A stretch of 64,000 nt of DNA. Source: Anaspis maculata (taxonomy: Eukaryota; Arthropoda; Insecta; Coleoptera; Scraptiidae). The notes beneath the pieces were generated by a model, which did no database searches, had not been told where the DNA came from, and saw only the letters and a program-made list of their open reading frames with translations. Both the position numbers and the translations under genes were made by a program. Location: assembly GCA_949128115.1 (NCBI GenBank), contig OX421966.1, forward strand, positions 54,929,416 to 54,993,415, given 5' to 3'. How positions within the stretch are numbered: the stretch's first letter is position 1; each line of letters begins with the position of its first letter. Positions 1-12,766 of the stretch are shown in pieces.

Positions 1-1072
1 CAGATTTCCCGCACAAGAAAACACGGTGTTGAAGTCACGATTTGACACATTGTGCGGATGTTGACCCTCGGAAAAAACACAGGGTGATGAGTTGCTGACG
101 TCACTGGTCACTGGACTTGAACCACAAGAAAGACGATTATCCCAATCGGATGAAGAAATTCACAAAGCGGGATGAGATAGAACGGTGTGAATCACGCAAA
201 TTGGAGCCTCGAAGGTGGTGTGAAAATCGGCAGCAAAACACCCACTCTGGAGACTGTAGGTAATAAAAAGAAATTGTAGGTGGCGAAGAAAATAGTGGAC
301 GCAAAATAGCTCACGAGAAGAGCCTGTAATTTTGTTGTCAATTTCCAGTTTCGAATATAACGAGAAGCGGTAGCTACAAGATGAAAAGACGTCGGTGCTC
401 GAGCGTAATGAACCGCAATACTTGCGTAGAAAATCGGACCTTTTGGCGGGTACCGTTCCAATAATGAAATTTTGTAGCCGTGGAATCCCAGAAGACCTCT
501 CTGGTAGGATACTAACAAATCCTTTTGGCTTCAGAAATTTTCAACGCTCTCGGCACGACCTTGAAACTAGCTTCCACTATCTACCCTTTTTTTGAACGTT
601 ACACACTATAATCAGCTACCTACTATAATCAGCAGCTCAATTCATGAGAGTAGCGTTATGCTCACACCCGTTTTTATCTTTCCAGAACCAGATGACTATG
701 ACCAAATCGCTGCTTTTCACTTGCTCCCAAGATTGTCAGTTGGATTGTTTCATTAATTTGTAAAGTTGATTGTTATTGAAACCAGACTTTTATTTTAATC
801 ATTGTTTCACTTTTTGTTTCAAGTAACGATATGCCCATCCGGCATTTCCTGACCAACAGTAATTCATCGTTCTACAGACGCCCAGTTCCTTGTCAAATCT
901 GATTGATGCAAAGTGTTTTTTTGCAAAAACGCTTCCAAAAACTGATTCTACAGGGTGCGGCGCGGCAGACTGACGGTTTTTTATTCGCTGTAACTTTTGC
1001 GTGGAGATAGCGATTTTCAAATACTGAGGCATTCAAATATCGAAAGCTTTGGATTTATGATGATATGCGTAT
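1..1072. other. unassigned sequence left of the solo LTR
   Basis: No family, repeat end or conserved protein could be recognised here. Open frames of 66-108 codons occur on both strands but overlap each other and show no motif, so none is called a gene. The region is the left flank of the solo LTR, and its last four bases (GTAT, 1069-1072) are that LTR's target-site duplication. Confidence 0.5.
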
Positions 1073-1478
1073 TGTTACGAGCGACGATCTCGTACATATT
1101 GGTAAACACTCGATCTTTCTGGATCCTTCCATCCATTAGATCGCAGTGTAGAAGTCTGGAACGATCTGGTGCATTCCAGAGCGTTCGTGTATGTGAAACT
1201 GAAGGGAGACTTCAATGCTCGATCGAGAAAGATCTGTTCATTTTGGCGGAGGCGCCGTTCCAGAACCCGTCAGAATTATACGGGTAACGTGTGTGATTAT
1301 TCAGGAATGGTCTAGAAATCGCATATGCCGGGCCACTATGGAATTTGCTGGAAGTAGACAAAAAGTTCGGGAACACTATTCGGAGGCCTTATACAGGGTG
1401 GTCCAGGTTTTAGTCGACAAACTTTGCAGGCTGATAGAGGATGAAAAAAGAAGTTGACTTACCTCAAAAAGTTAGTAC

Positions 1479-4400
1479 TGTAACGGTACAACCCCTTTCT
1501 CCTAACCCGTCAGTTGACATTCCGGCGTGATCGTCTAACAAAAGTGTAAACCATACTTAACTGCTGTCTGGCCTCTTACAGTAGATTCACAAACACTGAG
1601 GTGGACTCCGCTAATAGAGCCACCCCTTTTCTTTCACTAACCCTTTCACTGGCTCTGTCAAAGAAAGTGACAGTACGAGAAGCTCCGCTGATAGAGTCCC
1701 ATTCCACTTTTCCCTACGTTGTCAAATTAATTCATAACCGCTTGTTCTTTCATTGATAAGTGACACAAGAGAACAGGTACTAAACAGAGAGATATAACAC
1801 GAAAGTCAACCACAATCCTGTTTATTACAACAAAGTCATAATAGAGAGAAGACAATTGATACACAGGTCCTTAATCCTACCCTAGTCAGTGGGAGATTTC
1901 TTTAAATATCCTATTTTAAATCAAATCACAGTTCTCTAATTAATTAGCGTAATCGGAGTCATACTGACCTCCTCGTGGAAAATGTAACCATGGCATTCGC
2001 CTATTGACCTGGTGGGGAAACCACGGAAAACCCACCAGGATGGTCTTGTGCTGTGATTTCAGGGACTTGCTACAGTTGGTACAGCTCTGCCTACCCGCAG
2101 ATTGAATCCCTATTGTAAACGACCTAACTTATTGAAATAACACGGAGGACGTTGCCATGATACCTGAAAGAAAACCCTATCCAAATTTAACAACAATTCA
2201 AATTTGAGCTAAACCAAAGGGGAAGAAACTCTACCTAAACCGCAACGCAAATTAAACACTTGACTGCTCGAAATACGGAACGTAGCGACGTTTACAAAAC
2301 ATGACGCCCAGAGTAACAACAATAAACACTGAATTTCATGTCAGTAATCACACTAATGTTATCACACAATTCTGTCGCTTGACGCAGGCTTACAGATCAC
2401 CCACGCCTTATCAACCACCTGTCCTGGAAACCAACAATTTGCCGTGCTTTGACTTGACTTTGATAATCGTCAAATTTTGATTATAATTTTTCACTCGTTG
2501 GCTTTGTACGACAGCTTCGGCTTTGATCGTATGCCTTCAAACAATGAGATATGGGATATTTTCCCATCTCAATAACTTTATCATCTAATGGCATTATAAC
2601 TGCCGGATTCACACTTCAAATACCATTTTAATGGCTCTCAAAACAACAGTAAATGTCTCCTACACTACACCTAGCTAACGGCGCCGAAGGAAAGTGCAGG
2701 TATGGTTTTTCACCACAAAACGGCTCGAGTTCACCTGAAACCTCGATACTGCTAAGAGAATCACGGTGGCTTTCTTTGAATAATTTTATTTCGACGTGGC
2801 TGAAGTTGCCGGTGGCAGAAAATAACAATCCTTGGACAGAATTTTTCAACAGATATTTGGAGGGAAGTAATTACGACGCTCTCGCTATTGGTCTCTTCGG
2901 GCGTCGCGCCTCAGCTCAAGTCTTCGATGACCCAACGGATTCTCGCGACGCGCCCCCACGGAGTTATGTTGAACCCTTTTTGATCACAACCCTTCGTTTA
3001 TCGAATCTCGCGCGAGACTTTCGCATTTTGGCGGTGTTTATAGGTGATGTCTTTAAAGGTGGGCAATTTGCAGCCGCCCTTTTGGTGGACTTGAACTGTA
3101 AATTTTCTTTGCCATTGCGGTCGTCTGCTTGATCGAGAGAAAGAAAAAAGGCTTGAAATTTCATTCGCATGATGAGGCTTGGAGATTCGCCTTGCCGATG
3201 GTGTCCGGCCGATTCTTTAGCCTGTGACGGAAGTAATTTTTGTTGTTGCAAGATGGAACAATAATGGCGCTCACCTAGTGGCCAATCAGGGTGCATTTAA
3301 TTCATTTGATGAACTTTCACGTGTTCGGGGCAGTGAGCCGGCTGAGCCATTGGCGGGAAGGCAATACCAAATTTCTCGGCTGGTACCCTCGAATTACACT
3401 TAGCTACAATTTTCTGTGGACTTCTAATCCTTATTTAATTTTTCAGCAGCATTGGTTTCCACGGCCGGTAATTAATAATATTTTAAACCTCAATTAGTGC
3501 AGAAAACGAGACCAACCTTTATTTGACGACCGGCGGAGTAGCAGCGATTTTCCTATTCCTTGGTCCCGATGCTCAGAATTTCGACTTGAAGCCTGCTGCC
3601 TGTTGTGCTGTCTCCAACACACACACAATATCACCTCTTTCTAATTGAATTTACACCAAACCCACCACGCGAATTAACCCTGATTTAATTTAGCAATCTG
3701 AACACACGAAATTTTCACTGAAACTCCTTTTTGACTTTTGTGGAAATTTCCGACCACCGAACTGACTTTAATCTGTTTAATTGACTTGGAATTTGAATTC
3801 TTTAAATGCAAACAACGATCTGAAATCTGTTATTTAACTCAGTGAGTAAATTAGTAAATTTTAGCTTCACGCTTGTACTTATCAAAAACTGCCTTGACAG
3901 AACAAAATCTTAAATCCCCAGAGGACTTGGATTCACGTTTTTCAATGCAACTTGTCACGATGAGAGCTCAAGCAAAAAAGCCTCGAGAGCTCGCCCACAT
4001 CCCCTGAGCTACACTCGGATTTCCACTTCCGAAAGTCCTTCACCTCTACCAATGAGATTTAACCAACCCTAGTCTCGTCCAATCACAAATTTTCCACCCC
4101 CTGATATCGATCGCGTATTGGATTCTGTCGACCACGTTCGATCTTGCAAATATCGCCCTTCTGGCCGCACTCCTTATAGCATTCACCGTCAGATGGCGCC
4201 AGTCGTCTCATTTTCCACACCAATTTGGATAATTACAATCTTATCGATACCTCCAGACTCCCATCTGACTGCTGACATATCAAGATATTTTAGCTTACGT
4301 TTATAACTTCCGGGCTTATGTCTAAACATAAAGAAATTACCCGAATAGTGTAATCCAACCTGGCCGGACTGGGCAGAATCGCTTGAATGAAACCCTTTCT

Positions 4401-4927
4401 TGTTTGGTGTCTACTTGACTCTTATTTCGCACCCTAATCTGTAAACTTACTCTTTCCACCATACAATCACATCTACGAGTTTTCAATTTGGAAACTGGTA
4501 ATTAACCGCGTTTAATTTTCTTGTAAGCGAAATTCTCGAGTCGGCAAGGTGCTGGCCACATGGCAACGGCCCTTTTCGGCCCTTTTATGCGGCCTTTCAG
4601 TATATCATAAACCAGCAGGCGTTTTATGCCGTCGCATCCGGGCGTTAACTACACCGTTGCCCGAATTTTCGAAACTTAGATAAACATTTCTTTGTCCACA
4701 AGTTAGTTATTACTTCTCACGGCCAAAACGAAGCAATTTCTCTATTATTCAAGGACTCTGCCGGGTTTTCTATAGCTCTCCGTTTTTTTTTTTAACAGCC
4801 TGGCTCATATAACTCGATTCAGCGTTGGGTTTCTTTCAAGCGACTCTCGGCCTTATCTCGCTAAGTTGAATTCACATTTGCCCGGAAACTATTAATAACC
4901 TACTTAATTATATTAGCAATTGCCACA
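1479..4927 (-). repeat. 3' LTR of the gypsy-like element (3449 bp)
   Basis: The plus strand begins TGTAACGGTACAACC and ends GCAATTGCCACA. It matches 8814-12262 base for base wherever I compared, including an 11-T run and all open frames, with a constant offset of 7335. At 3.4 kb it is several times longer than most insect LTRs. It contains an open frame of 159 codons (2653-3132, plus strand) with no recognised motif, probably chance. It is called the 3' LTR because gag reads leftwards towards it and a G-rich tract abuts it at 4928-4945. Confidence 0.93.
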
Positions 4928-4945
4928 TACACCCCCTGGCTTTGC
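4928..4945 (-). other. polypurine tract next to the 3' LTR
   Basis: On the minus strand this reads AAGCCAGGGGGTGTA directly before the LTR tip TGTGGCAATT. A G-rich stretch ending one or two bases before TG is the expected second-strand primer site. It fixes the orientation of the element together with the direction of gag. Confidence 0.6.
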
Positions 4946-5039
4946 TGCTACACAGCATGAGTACAGGAAAGTCATCTCGCGTCCCTTGATAGGTGCTGTA
5001 GGGATGTACTCGATTCTCAGCACACCAAGTGCTTCCTCA

Positions 5040-5480
5040 CGGGGTGGCGATGACCCCCGGAGCTTCTCGGCGGTAGTAGAGTCTCAGGTTCGTCATGTTG
5101 TAGACGCCCTTGCGCTCTTGTGTGGACACGTCAGCAATGGCATACGTGTTGTCATGTGGTATCTCCAGAACGAGACGAGATCACCCATGCCCTTGGCATC
5201 GATGGGTGTCATTGGTCCCTGGGCATGACGATTTGGATGTTTCGTCTTCTGGCACAGGTCACAGGACCGTATGACCCGGCGGATAGGGCGTGACATGTCA
5301 GGCCAGTAGTACAGATGCTTCATAGCCTGGTGAACTTTGGTCGCCCCAAATGTCCCAGGAGCTGATGATGGTGCCAAGTGAGCCGGTCGGTACATCGCCC
5401 CGGTATAGCAAGGCGGGCTCGATCATCATTAGCAGCTCGGTAAACCAAACATCACTATGCACAGAATATCGATTGCTCAA
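5040..5480 (-). pseudogene. integrase remnant: zinc-binding part joined to C-terminal tail
   Basis: On the minus strand, 5395-5170 encodes the end of a Ty3/gypsy integrase zinc domain: HLYYWPDM, then the cysteine pair in SCDLCQKTK, then GPMTPIDAKG. Just upstream, in another frame, is a stretch with ALLYRGD (about 5420-5400), the usual lead-in to that domain. Just downstream, in a third frame, is NTYAIADVSTQERKG and NLRLYYRR (about 5165-5060), which resembles the far C-terminal tail of such integrases. The catalytic D,D-35-E core is absent. Two frame changes and at least one internal deletion are therefore visible. No functional integrase can be made. Confidence 0.8.
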
Positions 5481-5517
5481 TCGCTGGATTGCTGGCTCGC
5501 AGGGAGCGTCCGGAGCT

Positions 5518-5622
5518 GGTCGCGGACGTCGCGGTGCTGGTCGCGGACGTCGCGGTGCTGGTCGCGGACGTCGCGGTGCTGGTCGCGGACGTCGCGGTGC
5601 TGGTCGCGGGCGTCGCGGTGCT
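5518..5622. repeat. 21-bp minisatellite, 5 units
   Basis: Five units of GGTCGCGGACGTCGCGGTGC plus T lie head to tail; the last carries one G-for-A change. They lie between the gag stop (5640) and the integrase remnant, exactly where protease-RT-RNase H should be. All frames stay open through it on both strands because the unit is a multiple of three and has no stop, which explains the several long overlapping frames here. Confidence 0.95.
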
Positions 5623-5639
5623 GGTTAGATGGGCGGAGA

Positions 5640-6968
5640 TCAGCGGCGCTTGTTCTCCGCCCTCGGTCCGTTTCCCGATGTCTGTGTCGCCGGAGCGTCG
5701 CGACGCGTATTCGGTTGCTGCCACCGACTCCACCCGGCCTGTGGTTGGTTCTGACGCTGTTGCCACGGACGCGGTCGCGTATCGTTATTCCCGCGACGCT
5801 CGAACGGTCGAGCTGGTTCAAATCGCGGCGCTGGTGCTGGCTCTGGCGTGTCGGGGAAAGTAATTTGGGGCACCGAAGGAGGCGCCTCGATAGCTCGGGG
5901 GCCCTCTCGCTGCTGATGTCGCACGTAGGGTTGTTGCCCGAATCTGCGGTCGTCTCGGCAATCATCTCGACGATTATCTCTCCGCCGCCACGTATCCGCT
6001 CGCCGCTCTTTGGGTCCGGCGTTCCGTTCTTTCTGCAGGCGGGTGCTCGGATTATTTGTGGCTTCATCCTCCATGTCCTCGAGGAAGGCACTCGTCTGCC
6101 GAATGTTCTTGCACCCCTTGCTTTTCCAAAACCGCTGGATATCGCAAGGATAGTGCCTGATAATCATCTTCACGAGTTTTCTCTCAATCGGTGGCTCTGT
6201 CAGCATCTTTGCTCGACCCAGATGATAGTTGAAATGATCTGACATGGAGAATCGTCCCTCCACGTCAAACCTGCCATCTTGAAGTTGTCGGAGCACTCCT
6301 GCCTGTTGGTCCTCCGACCAGAAAAAGTGCAGGAAGCGCCGTCGAAACTCAGCATAGTCCTGCCACTCAGCCTTGTGGACCGCCGCCCAGCGCTTGGCCT
6401 TTCCTCGGAGACACTCCACCACAAATTTCCTCTTCTTCCGGTCGTCGAGCTGTGCCCCTTCCGCATAGCTATCCACCTGCTCCAGGAACATCATCGGGTT
6501 ATTCGGCCCGTCCGTGCTCTCAAACACTGGTCTGGCTGGCAGCGGTGCGGCCTGCTCGATCAGCGCTTTCAGCTGTCCCCCCAAGTCTTGCGGACTCAGC
6601 TCGTTGGGCTCAGCCCCAGCTCCTGGCTCTTCGGTAGTTGACGCCGATGGGGTGCTCCGACTGGCACCCGTCGCCGCGTCGGTAGCCTCGCCGATAGCCA
6701 AGGTCGCAGCCACTCTTCCATTCCCAGCGGCGGACGCCACCGTCTCCATCGTTCTCAGCATCATATTCGTCAGACGCTCCTCTCGCTCTGCAGCCCTCCG
6801 ATCCAATTCCTCCTGACGCCGGTCCTGGATTTCCTGATACTCGAAGAACCACCTCGGAATCATCGGTTCCTCCACGCGAGTCTCTTCGGCAGCAGTTCGA
6901 TTGCGCGCCACCGGACGCACAGTTTCCTGTCGTGCGGTAGCCCGAGTCACTTTTCTACCTCCAGCCAT
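5640..6968 (-). CDS. gag: Gag-like protein of the gypsy element (442 aa)
   Basis: This is an intact frame starting at ATG 6968-6966 with MAGGRKVTRATARQ and ending in NGPRAENKRR. Residues about 35-85 are rich in E, R and Q (RRAAEREERLTNMML) and probably form a coiled coil. Residues about 140-260 look like the retrotransposon Gag core: FLEQVDSYAEGAQL, then ECLRGKAKRWAAV, then FRRRFLHFFWS with the usual W/F spacing. The C-terminal third is very rich in R, P and Q and should bind nucleic acid. I see no CCHC zinc knuckle, which many gypsy Gags carry, so the C-terminus may have been lost with pol. By family knowledge Gag would assemble cytoplasmic particles that package element RNA. Confidence 0.9.
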   Translation of the reverse strand: MAGGRKVTRATARQETVRPVARNRTAAEETRVEEPMIPRWFFEYQEIQDRRQEELDRRAAEREERLTNMMLRTMETVASAAGNGRVAATLAIGEATDAATGASRSTPSASTTEEPGAGAEPNELSPQDLGGQLKALIEQAAPLPARPVFESTDGPNNPMMFLEQVDSYAEGAQLDDRKKRKFVVECLRGKAKRWAAVHKAEWQDYAEFRRRFLHFFWSEDQQAGVLRQLQDGRFDVEGRFSMSDHFNYHLGRAKMLTEPPIERKLVKMIIRHYPCDIQRFWKSKGCKNIRQTSAFLEDMEDEATNNPSTRLQKERNAGPKERRADTWRRRDNRRDDCRDDRRFGQQPYVRHQQREGPRAIEAPPSVPQITFPDTPEPAPAPRFEPARPFERRGNNDTRPRPWQQRQNQPQAGWSRWQQPNTRRDAPATQTSGNGPRAENKRR

Positions 6969-8813
6969 TTTAGGTCGATCCCTTTGGATAAATTAGGACC
7001 GACTTTAGAATATGCAGATTCGATCGCGTGGACGTGCATGGCCTCTACAGATACGCATATATCACCTGTGTATTGGCCCTAGAGACTAACTACACTATTG
7101 TTATTCTAGCAATTTCATTAATCATAGCGATGTCCGGTAGCTCGCCATAATTTCAGTCACTCTACCACTCGATTAGTAGACACACCCACTAGCTTGTCTA
7201 ATTCATTCAGAGTCCGCTCGCGCTCACTGAAGTCCGAGTGGCAGTCCATCTTGGCTGGCTGCTAACCTTCAAGCTAAAACGCAATAATTCTACTAACAGG
7301 CACTACGTGGCCGACAGCCCTGCTCTCGATTCCGTTACTCCTGGTCCGGTCCAAAGGCTCTCACTCCTTTTGAGTCCAAGTAGCGGCGCTAGAAATTTCC
7401 CGCAACTCGTAATCAATTGCAAAGGTCTACGCTACTCCGGCAATTCAACTAACACACATCATATTGCTCGGTGGCCTATGGTCCGACCGCATGGACGCTG
7501 CATTGCCTGTAGATCGTCACCCCCACAATAACCACTCTAATCTTTCGCAGTGTCGGCGAGCTCAGCTCCGCACCTCCTCTTGGTCGCACCAGCTGGAATA
7601 TTAGCTATCCACTACTCATTACTCATTACACCATACAGGATGGTCCTCATCATGCCTCGTACAACTCGCTGCTGCATTCCACCTAGGCGCTGTAATTTTC
7701 TACATATTCTGACTCCTCTACTCAACTTTTACACTATCTAATCACACTTCATTAGTCCACTAGCTCAATTAATATTTCTGTTACGGTGGCCTTGGGTTTG
7801 CTCGTACACCACCTGTGAATTTCTCACCTCGTGCACCACTCAAGTGGCCACTCACCTCGGCTGGCGTAACCCCTTCTGCGGCCTTCGACAGTTATCACCT
7901 TATAGGTACTACTGTCTCCATTGAAGTAAACTCCTCATCTATAAATAATACATCCGCAGGGCTCGTTCGCATGACCTACCCGTCGCGATCTCAGCTAACC
8001 CTATCTCCTGTTGTTTCAATTTGTCTCTCTCTATCAACTTCATACACTCGACCAGTGTTGTGAAAGCTAGAATTACTATTTCAAAAAAATTTGATTGGAT
8101 AATATTTTCAATTCAATTCAATCACTTAATTAATTGTTCAGCAAAATTACACATCCTCTTAACAAGAGTCAGGTTTAAATGAAATTTAAATAAGCACCAT
8201 TCACGCGCTTAGCATTATATAAATAAATAAACCCGAATGTAATCACAACAAAATAAAGCAAGAAACGAAACAGAGAAGGTTTTGATCTATGAATTTGGAC
8301 GAAATGTGGATTGATCCCATCTTCTCACCCCTTTTCCTCAATCACGAACCAGAAATTATTCAAATAGATGCTACATTGAGGGTTTGGCTTCTTGGCCACA
8401 ATAGGTGGCCTGTATAAATTCAACTTTATTGCAGAGCGCAAACAATTGACTCGTCGCACTGTCATTAATTATATTCGTTTTGACCTAATTATCTTTGCAT
8501 CTAATAGCTCATCACCAGTCATTGTTGACGATTCCGCCTTATACATTTTGGCGCCGTTTCTTTCAATTTTCGAAGTATGCCATTCCTTTGTTTACCTTCT
8601 ACGCTTCGATTTCGTATGCATTTCCACCAACAATTCTGGCATTGTGTCCAAGTTTTCCTTTCACAACACCGTCTTGTCTTATGTATCTTTCGTTCTTCCC
8701 ATCTAATTTAACCCTTCTACTCTTTACCCTTTCGTATTATCTCTCACTTGTTCACCCCCCTATCTCTTGCATGCTATTACTTATCAATCCTGCTGTCACG
8801 GATCCATTTTATC
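6969..8813 (-). other. long untranslated leader of the gypsy element
   Basis: About 1.85 kb separates the 5' LTR from the gag start. Small frames occur on both strands but none resembles a known protein. It may hold the packaging signal, as retrotransposon leaders do; this is inference. The stretch close to the LTR is T/C-rich on the plus strand (8500-8760). Confidence 0.6.
8788..8806 (-). other. possible degenerate primer binding site
   Basis: Eight bases inside the 5' LTR edge the minus strand reads TGGATCCGTGACAGCAGG. It begins with the TGG expected of a tRNA-primed site. Its CCGTGACAG core resembles sites that pair with tRNA-Arg, but the match is interrupted. The call is tentative. Confidence 0.35.
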
Positions 8814-11800
8814 TGTAACGGTACAACCCCTTTCTCCTAACCCGTCAGTTGACATTCCGGCGTGATCGTCTAACAAAAGTGTAAACCATACTTAACTGCT
8901 GTCTGGCCTCTTACAGTAGATTCACAAACACTGAGGTGGACTCCGCTAATAGAGCCACCCCTTTTCTTTCACTAACCCTTTCACTGGCTCTGTCAAAGAA
9001 AGTGACAGTACGAGAAGCTCCGCTGATAGAGTCCCATTCCACTTTTCCCTACGTTGTCAAATTAATTCATAACCGCTTGTTCTTTCATTGATAAGTGACA
9101 CAAGAGAACAGGTACTAAACAGAGAGATATAACACGAAAGTCAACCACAATCCTGTTTATTACAACAAAGTCATAATAGAGAGAAGACAATTGATACACA
9201 GGTCCTTAATCCTACCCTAGTCAGTGGGAGATTTCTTTAAATATCCTATTTTAAATCAAATCACAGTTCTCTAATTAATTAGCGTAATCGGAGTCATACT
9301 GACCTCCTCGTGGAAAATGTAACCATGGCATTCGCCTATTGACCTGGTGGGGAAACCACGGAAAACCCACCAGGATGGTCTTGTGCTGTGATTTCAGGGA
9401 CTTGCTACAGTTGGTACAGCTCTGCCTACCCGCAGATTGAATCCCTATTGTAAACGACCTAACTTATTGAAATAACACGGAGGACGTTGCCATGATACCT
9501 GAAAGAAAACCCTATCCAAATTTAACAACAATTCAAATTTGAGCTAAACCAAAGGGGAAGAAACTCTACCTAAACCGCAACGCAAATTAAACACTTGACT
9601 GCTCGAAATACGGAACGTAGCGACGTTTACAAAACATGACGCCCAGAGTAACAACAATAAACACTGAATTTCATGTCAGTAATCACACTAATGTTATCAC
9701 ACAATTCTGTCGCTTGACGCAGGCTTACAGATCACCCACGCCTTATCAACCACCTGTCCTGGAAACCAACAATTTGCCGTGCTTTGACTTGACTTTGATA
9801 ATCGTCAAATTTTGATTATAATTTTTCACTCGTTGGCTTTGTACGACAGCTTCGGCTTTGATCGTATGCCTTCAAACAATGAGATATGGGATATTTTCCC
9901 ATCTCAATAACTTTATCATCTAATGGCATTATAACTGCCGGATTCACACTTCAAATACCATTTTAATGGCTCTCAAAACAACAGTAAATGTCTCCTACAC
10001 TACACCTAGCTAACGGCGCCGAAGGAAAGTGCAGGTATGGTTTTTCACCACAAAACGGCTCGAGTTCACCTGAAACCTCGATACTGCTAAGAGAATCACG
10101 GTGGCTTTCTTTGAATAATTTTATTTCGACGTGGCTGAAGTTGCCGGTGGCAGAAAATAACAATCCTTGGACAGAATTTTTCAACAGATATTTGGAGGGA
10201 AGTAATTACGACGCTCTCGCTATTGGTCTCTTCGGGCGTCGCGCCTCAGCTCAAGTCTTCGATGACCCAACGGATTCTCGCGACGCGCCCCCACGGAGTT
10301 ATGTTGAACCCTTTTTGATCACAACCCTTCGTTTATCGAATCTCGCGCGAGACTTTCGCATTTTGGCGGTGTTTATAGGTGATGTCTTTAAAGGTGGGCA
10401 ATTTGCAGCCGCCCTTTTGGTGGACTTGAACTGTAAATTTTCTTTGCCATTGCGGTCGTCTGCTTGATCGAGAGAAAGAAAAAAGGCTTGAAATTTCATT
10501 CGCATGATGAGGCTTGGAGATTCGCCTTGCCGATGGTGTCCGGCCGATTCTTTAGCCTGTGACGGAAGTAATTTTTGTTGTTGCAAGATGGAACAATAAT
10601 GGCGCTCACCTAGTGGCCAATCAGGGTGCATTTAATTCATTTGATGAACTTTCACGTGTTCGGGGCAGTGAGCCGGCTGAGCCATTGGCGGGAAGGCAAT
10701 ACCAAATTTCTCGGCTGGTACCCTCGAATTACACTTAGCTACAATTTTCTGTGGACTTCTAATCCTTATTTAATTTTTCAGCAGCATTGGTTTCCACGGC
10801 CGGTAATTAATAATATTTTAAACCTCAATTAGTGCAGAAAACGAGACCAACCTTTATTTGACGACCGGCGGAGTAGCAGCGATTTTCCTATTCCTTGGTC
10901 CCGATGCTCAGAATTTCGACTTGAAGCCTGCTGCCTGTTGTGCTGTCTCCAACACACACACAATATCACCTCTTTCTAATTGAATTTACACCAAACCCAC
11001 CACGCGAATTAACCCTGATTTAATTTAGCAATCTGAACACACGAAATTTTCACTGAAACTCCTTTTTGACTTTTGTGGAAATTTCCGACCACCGAACTGA
11101 CTTTAATCTGTTTAATTGACTTGGAATTTGAATTCTTTAAATGCAAACAACGATCTGAAATCTGTTATTTAACTCAGTGAGTAAATTAGTAAATTTTAGC
11201 TTCACGCTTGTACTTATCAAAAACTGCCTTGACAGAACAAAATCTTAAATCCCCAGAGGACTTGGATTCACGTTTTTCAATGCAACTTGTCACGATGAGA
11301 GCTCAAGCAAAAAAGCCTCGAGAGCTCGCCCACATCCCCTGAGCTACACTCGGATTTCCACTTCCGAAAGTCCTTCACCTCTACCAATGAGATTTAACCA
11401 ACCCTAGTCTCGTCCAATCACAAATTTTCCACCCCCTGATATCGATCGCGTATTGGATTCTGTCGACCACGTTCGATCTTGCAAATATCGCCCTTCTGGC
11501 CGCACTCCTTATAGCATTCACCGTCAGATGGCGCCAGTCGTCTCATTTTCCACACCAATTTGGATAATTACAATCTTATCGATACCTCCAGACTCCCATC
11601 TGACTGCTGACATATCAAGATATTTTAGCTTACGTTTATAACTTCCGGGCTTATGTCTAAACATAAAGAAATTACCCGAATAGTGTAATCCAACCTGGCC
11701 GGACTGGGCAGAATCGCTTGAATGAAACCCTTTCTTGTTTGGTGTCTACTTGACTCTTATTTCGCACCCTAATCTGTAAACTTACTCTTTCCACCATACA

Positions 11801-12262
11801 ATCACATCTACGAGTTTTCAATTTGGAAACTGGTAATTAACCGCGTTTAATTTTCTTGTAAGCGAAATTCTCGAGTCGGCAAGGTGCTGGCCACATGGCA
11901 ACGGCCCTTTTCGGCCCTTTTATGCGGCCTTTCAGTATATCATAAACCAGCAGGCGTTTTATGCCGTCGCATCCGGGCGTTAACTACACCGTTGCCCGAA
12001 TTTTCGAAACTTAGATAAACATTTCTTTGTCCACAAGTTAGTTATTACTTCTCACGGCCAAAACGAAGCAATTTCTCTATTATTCAAGGACTCTGCCGGG
12101 TTTTCTATAGCTCTCCGTTTTTTTTTTTAACAGCCTGGCTCATATAACTCGATTCAGCGTTGGGTTTCTTTCAAGCGACTCTCGGCCTTATCTCGCTAAG
12201 TTGAATTCACATTTGCCCGGAAACTATTAATAACCTACTTAATTATATTAGCAATTGCCACA
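8814..12262 (-). repeat. 5' LTR of the gypsy-like element (3449 bp)
   Basis: This is a direct repeat of 1479-4927, same length and apparently the same sequence. In the element's own direction this is the upstream LTR, so it should carry the promoter on the minus strand, though I could not pick a convincing TATA and start pair. Its right edge, GCAATTGCCACA, is followed at once by the GTAC duplication. Confidence 0.93.
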
Positions 12263-12766
12263 GTACATATCTAAAATGCATATTAAAAGAGTTACAGGCC
12301 TTCAAAGTTGCAGAAAAAAAATGTTTTTTTCTTGATAACTTTTGAACAGCTTGACCGATTTCGCTCAAATTTTGCACATATGGTTAACAAACACGTCCCC
12401 AGTGATTTCTTGAAAAAAATTCTGTCAGAATGACGCAGTGCCGTAGATATGAGGGGGTACTAACCCTCTTATCCCCCTACTTTTTACGCCACTGGATATT
12501 TTGGAAAACCGTTGAAAGTATTGAGTTCAATTCTGAAGAGAAAATTGTCGTGTCATTGCTACATTTGGAGCAGCGGTTTCTGAGATATTTGTGTTTAAAG
12601 GTTCAAAAACACCGAATTACGCAAATGTTTCAAAATTCGAGCAAGCTTTGACCCATTCGCTTTCAACTTTTTTTTCAATTTCAAGTTTATTGATCCATAA
12701 TTTAGCTCATGAGAAATTGAAAACTGGTATGAAAACTCATAATTTCAGTAACAATTAAATATTCAA

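Larger units (their letters stand above)
1479..12262 (-). mobile_element. 10.8-kb Ty3/gypsy-like LTR retrotransposon, internally deleted
   Basis: Two LTRs of 3449 bp each (1479-4927 and 8814-12262) enclose a 3886-bp interior. The target duplication is GTAC at 1475-1478 and 12263-12266. The element reads on the minus strand, so its 5' LTR is the right one. The order on that strand is LTR, a leader of about 1.85 kb, gag (6968-5640), a 21-bp minisatellite, a short integrase remnant, a polypurine tract and LTR. Protease, reverse transcriptase and RNase H are missing, so it could only move with enzymes from another copy. The identical LTRs indicate a recent insertion. It sits inside the left arm of foldback FB1. 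Confidence 0.93.

Noticed and set aside
2653..3132. 159-codon frame, repeated at 9988-10467
   Set aside because: It lies within the LTR and is repeated only because the LTR is. No motif, and overlapping frames exist on the other strand.
5457..6242. Open frame of 261 codons on the plus strand
   Set aside because: It is antisense to gag and runs through the 21-bp minisatellite, which is open in every frame. It has no motif.
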